A stretch of 5,630 nt of DNA, taken from Pseudomonadales bacterium (GTDB lineage Bacteria > Pseudomonadota > Gammaproteobacteria > Pseudomonadales > Pseudohongiellaceae). The notes beneath the pieces are model-generated. The model had not been told where the DNA came from. It made no database searches and saw only the letters and a list, made by a program, of their open reading frames with translations. Positions 5,321-5,630 of the stretch are shown piece after piece. Where the stretch lies: positions 1-5,630 of the forward strand of contig JAKSCP010000084.1 in NCBI GenBank assembly GCA_022360535.1, written 5' to 3'. A program made the position numbers and the translations under genes. The stretch's first letter is position 1, and every line of letters begins with the position of its first letter.

Positions 5321-5630
5321 GCACCTTCACCAAAAAGTCAGCAAACATCCCACCGTCGACACCATTTACCGCTTTATGGTCATAACTAAGTGTTAAAGGA
5401 AGCATTTTGCGTGGCTGAAATTCACCATCAATATAGACAGGCTTAATGTCGGTCTTGGCAACACCGAGAATTGCAACTTCTGGCGCATTGATAATCGGGA
5501 TGAAACCGGTACCACCGATCGCTCCCAGACTTGAAATGGTGATGCAGGCGCCCTGCATTTCTTCCATGGAAAGTTTACGATCTCTTGCCTTGGTGCTCAG
5601 CTCAATGACTTCTTCCGCCAGATCCCAGAT
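5292..5630 (-). CDS. aceF: Dihydrolipoamide acetyltransferase (E2 of pyruvate dehydrogenase), C-terminal part
   Basis: This is the 3' end of a gene whose start lies beyond the right edge; 112 residues are visible, all from the catalytic domain of a 2-oxoacid dehydrogenase E2 acyltransferase. E2 forms the core of the complex and transfers the acetyl group from lipoyl-lysine to coenzyme A in the cytoplasm. Landmarks are KARDRKL (14-20 of the fragment), MQGACITISSLG (25-36) with the conserved serines, INAPEVAILGV (47-57), and the active-site stretch SYDHKAVNG (82-90) with catalytic His85 and Asn89. Many E2s have Asp at the latter position; Asn is found in Azotobacter vinelandii E2p, which favours pyruvate over 2-oxoglutarate specificity. 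It ends DIRHLIL, like E. coli AceF (DIRRLVM). The next gene in its direction is yajQ, so lpd does not directly follow. Confidence 0.93.
   Translation of the reverse strand: MWDLAEEVIELSTKARDRKLSMEEMQGACITISSLGAIGGTGFIPIINAPEVAILGVAKTDIKPVYIDGEFQPRKMLPLTLSYDHKAVNGVDGGMFADFLVKVLGDIRHLIL

Noticed and set aside
5150..5389. Open frame of 79 codons on the plus strand spanning the E2-yajQ gap
   Set aside because: It runs into the antisense of the conserved E2 catalytic domain and has no recognisable domain.

Overview
The window looks like ordinary chromosomal core sequence from a gammaproteobacterium, probably marine. The reasons are the fxsA-groES-groEL block behind a sigma32-type promoter, a close YajQ match, an AmpG-family transporter beside yajQ, a cysteine-less Atl protein, and a pyruvate-dehydrogenase-type E2 whose active-site loop carries His...Asn. 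GC content is moderate, by eye. Genus cannot be fixed from this sequence. I see no mobile element, CRISPR array, tRNA, rRNA or horizontally acquired island.

Layout, left to right. All genes but one read leftwards (minus strand). groL (78-1718) and groS (1790-2080) form the chaperonin operon. Upstream of groS is a 271-base intergenic stretch (2081-2351). It holds a near-consensus heat-shock promoter, a long inferred leader of about 145 bases with two hairpins, and a nested inverted repeat. One leader hairpin encloses the groS ribosome-binding site. Next is fxsA (2352-2852, GTG start). It diverges from the only rightward gene, atl (2936-3247), across an 83-base gap that contains a perfect 12-bp palindrome. 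The atl 3' end overlaps by 16 bp the 3' end of an AmpG-like MFS transporter gene (3232-4584, minus). Upstream of that, in the same direction and the same reading frame, is yajQ (4633-5118), separated by two adjacent TAG stops. After a 173-base gap with a hairpin comes the 3' end of a dihydrolipoamide acetyltransferase gene (5292-5630), cut by the window edge. Bases 1-77, downstream of groL, show no feature I would defend.

How the genes fit together. GroES/GroEL is the folding machine, and its promoter and leader suggest heat control at transcription and perhaps at translation. FxsA is a small inner-membrane protein that often neighbours groESL. Atl marks O6-alkylguanine lesions for nucleotide-excision repair. 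The AmpG-like permease probably imports cell-wall muropeptides. YajQ is a nucleotide-binding protein (c-di-GMP in some species). The E2 fragment belongs to central carbon metabolism.

No clearly new system is present. The most interesting signals are regulatory: the potentially bistable hairpin at the groS start, the palindrome between fxsA and atl, and the in-frame double-UAG junction between yajQ and the transporter gene.
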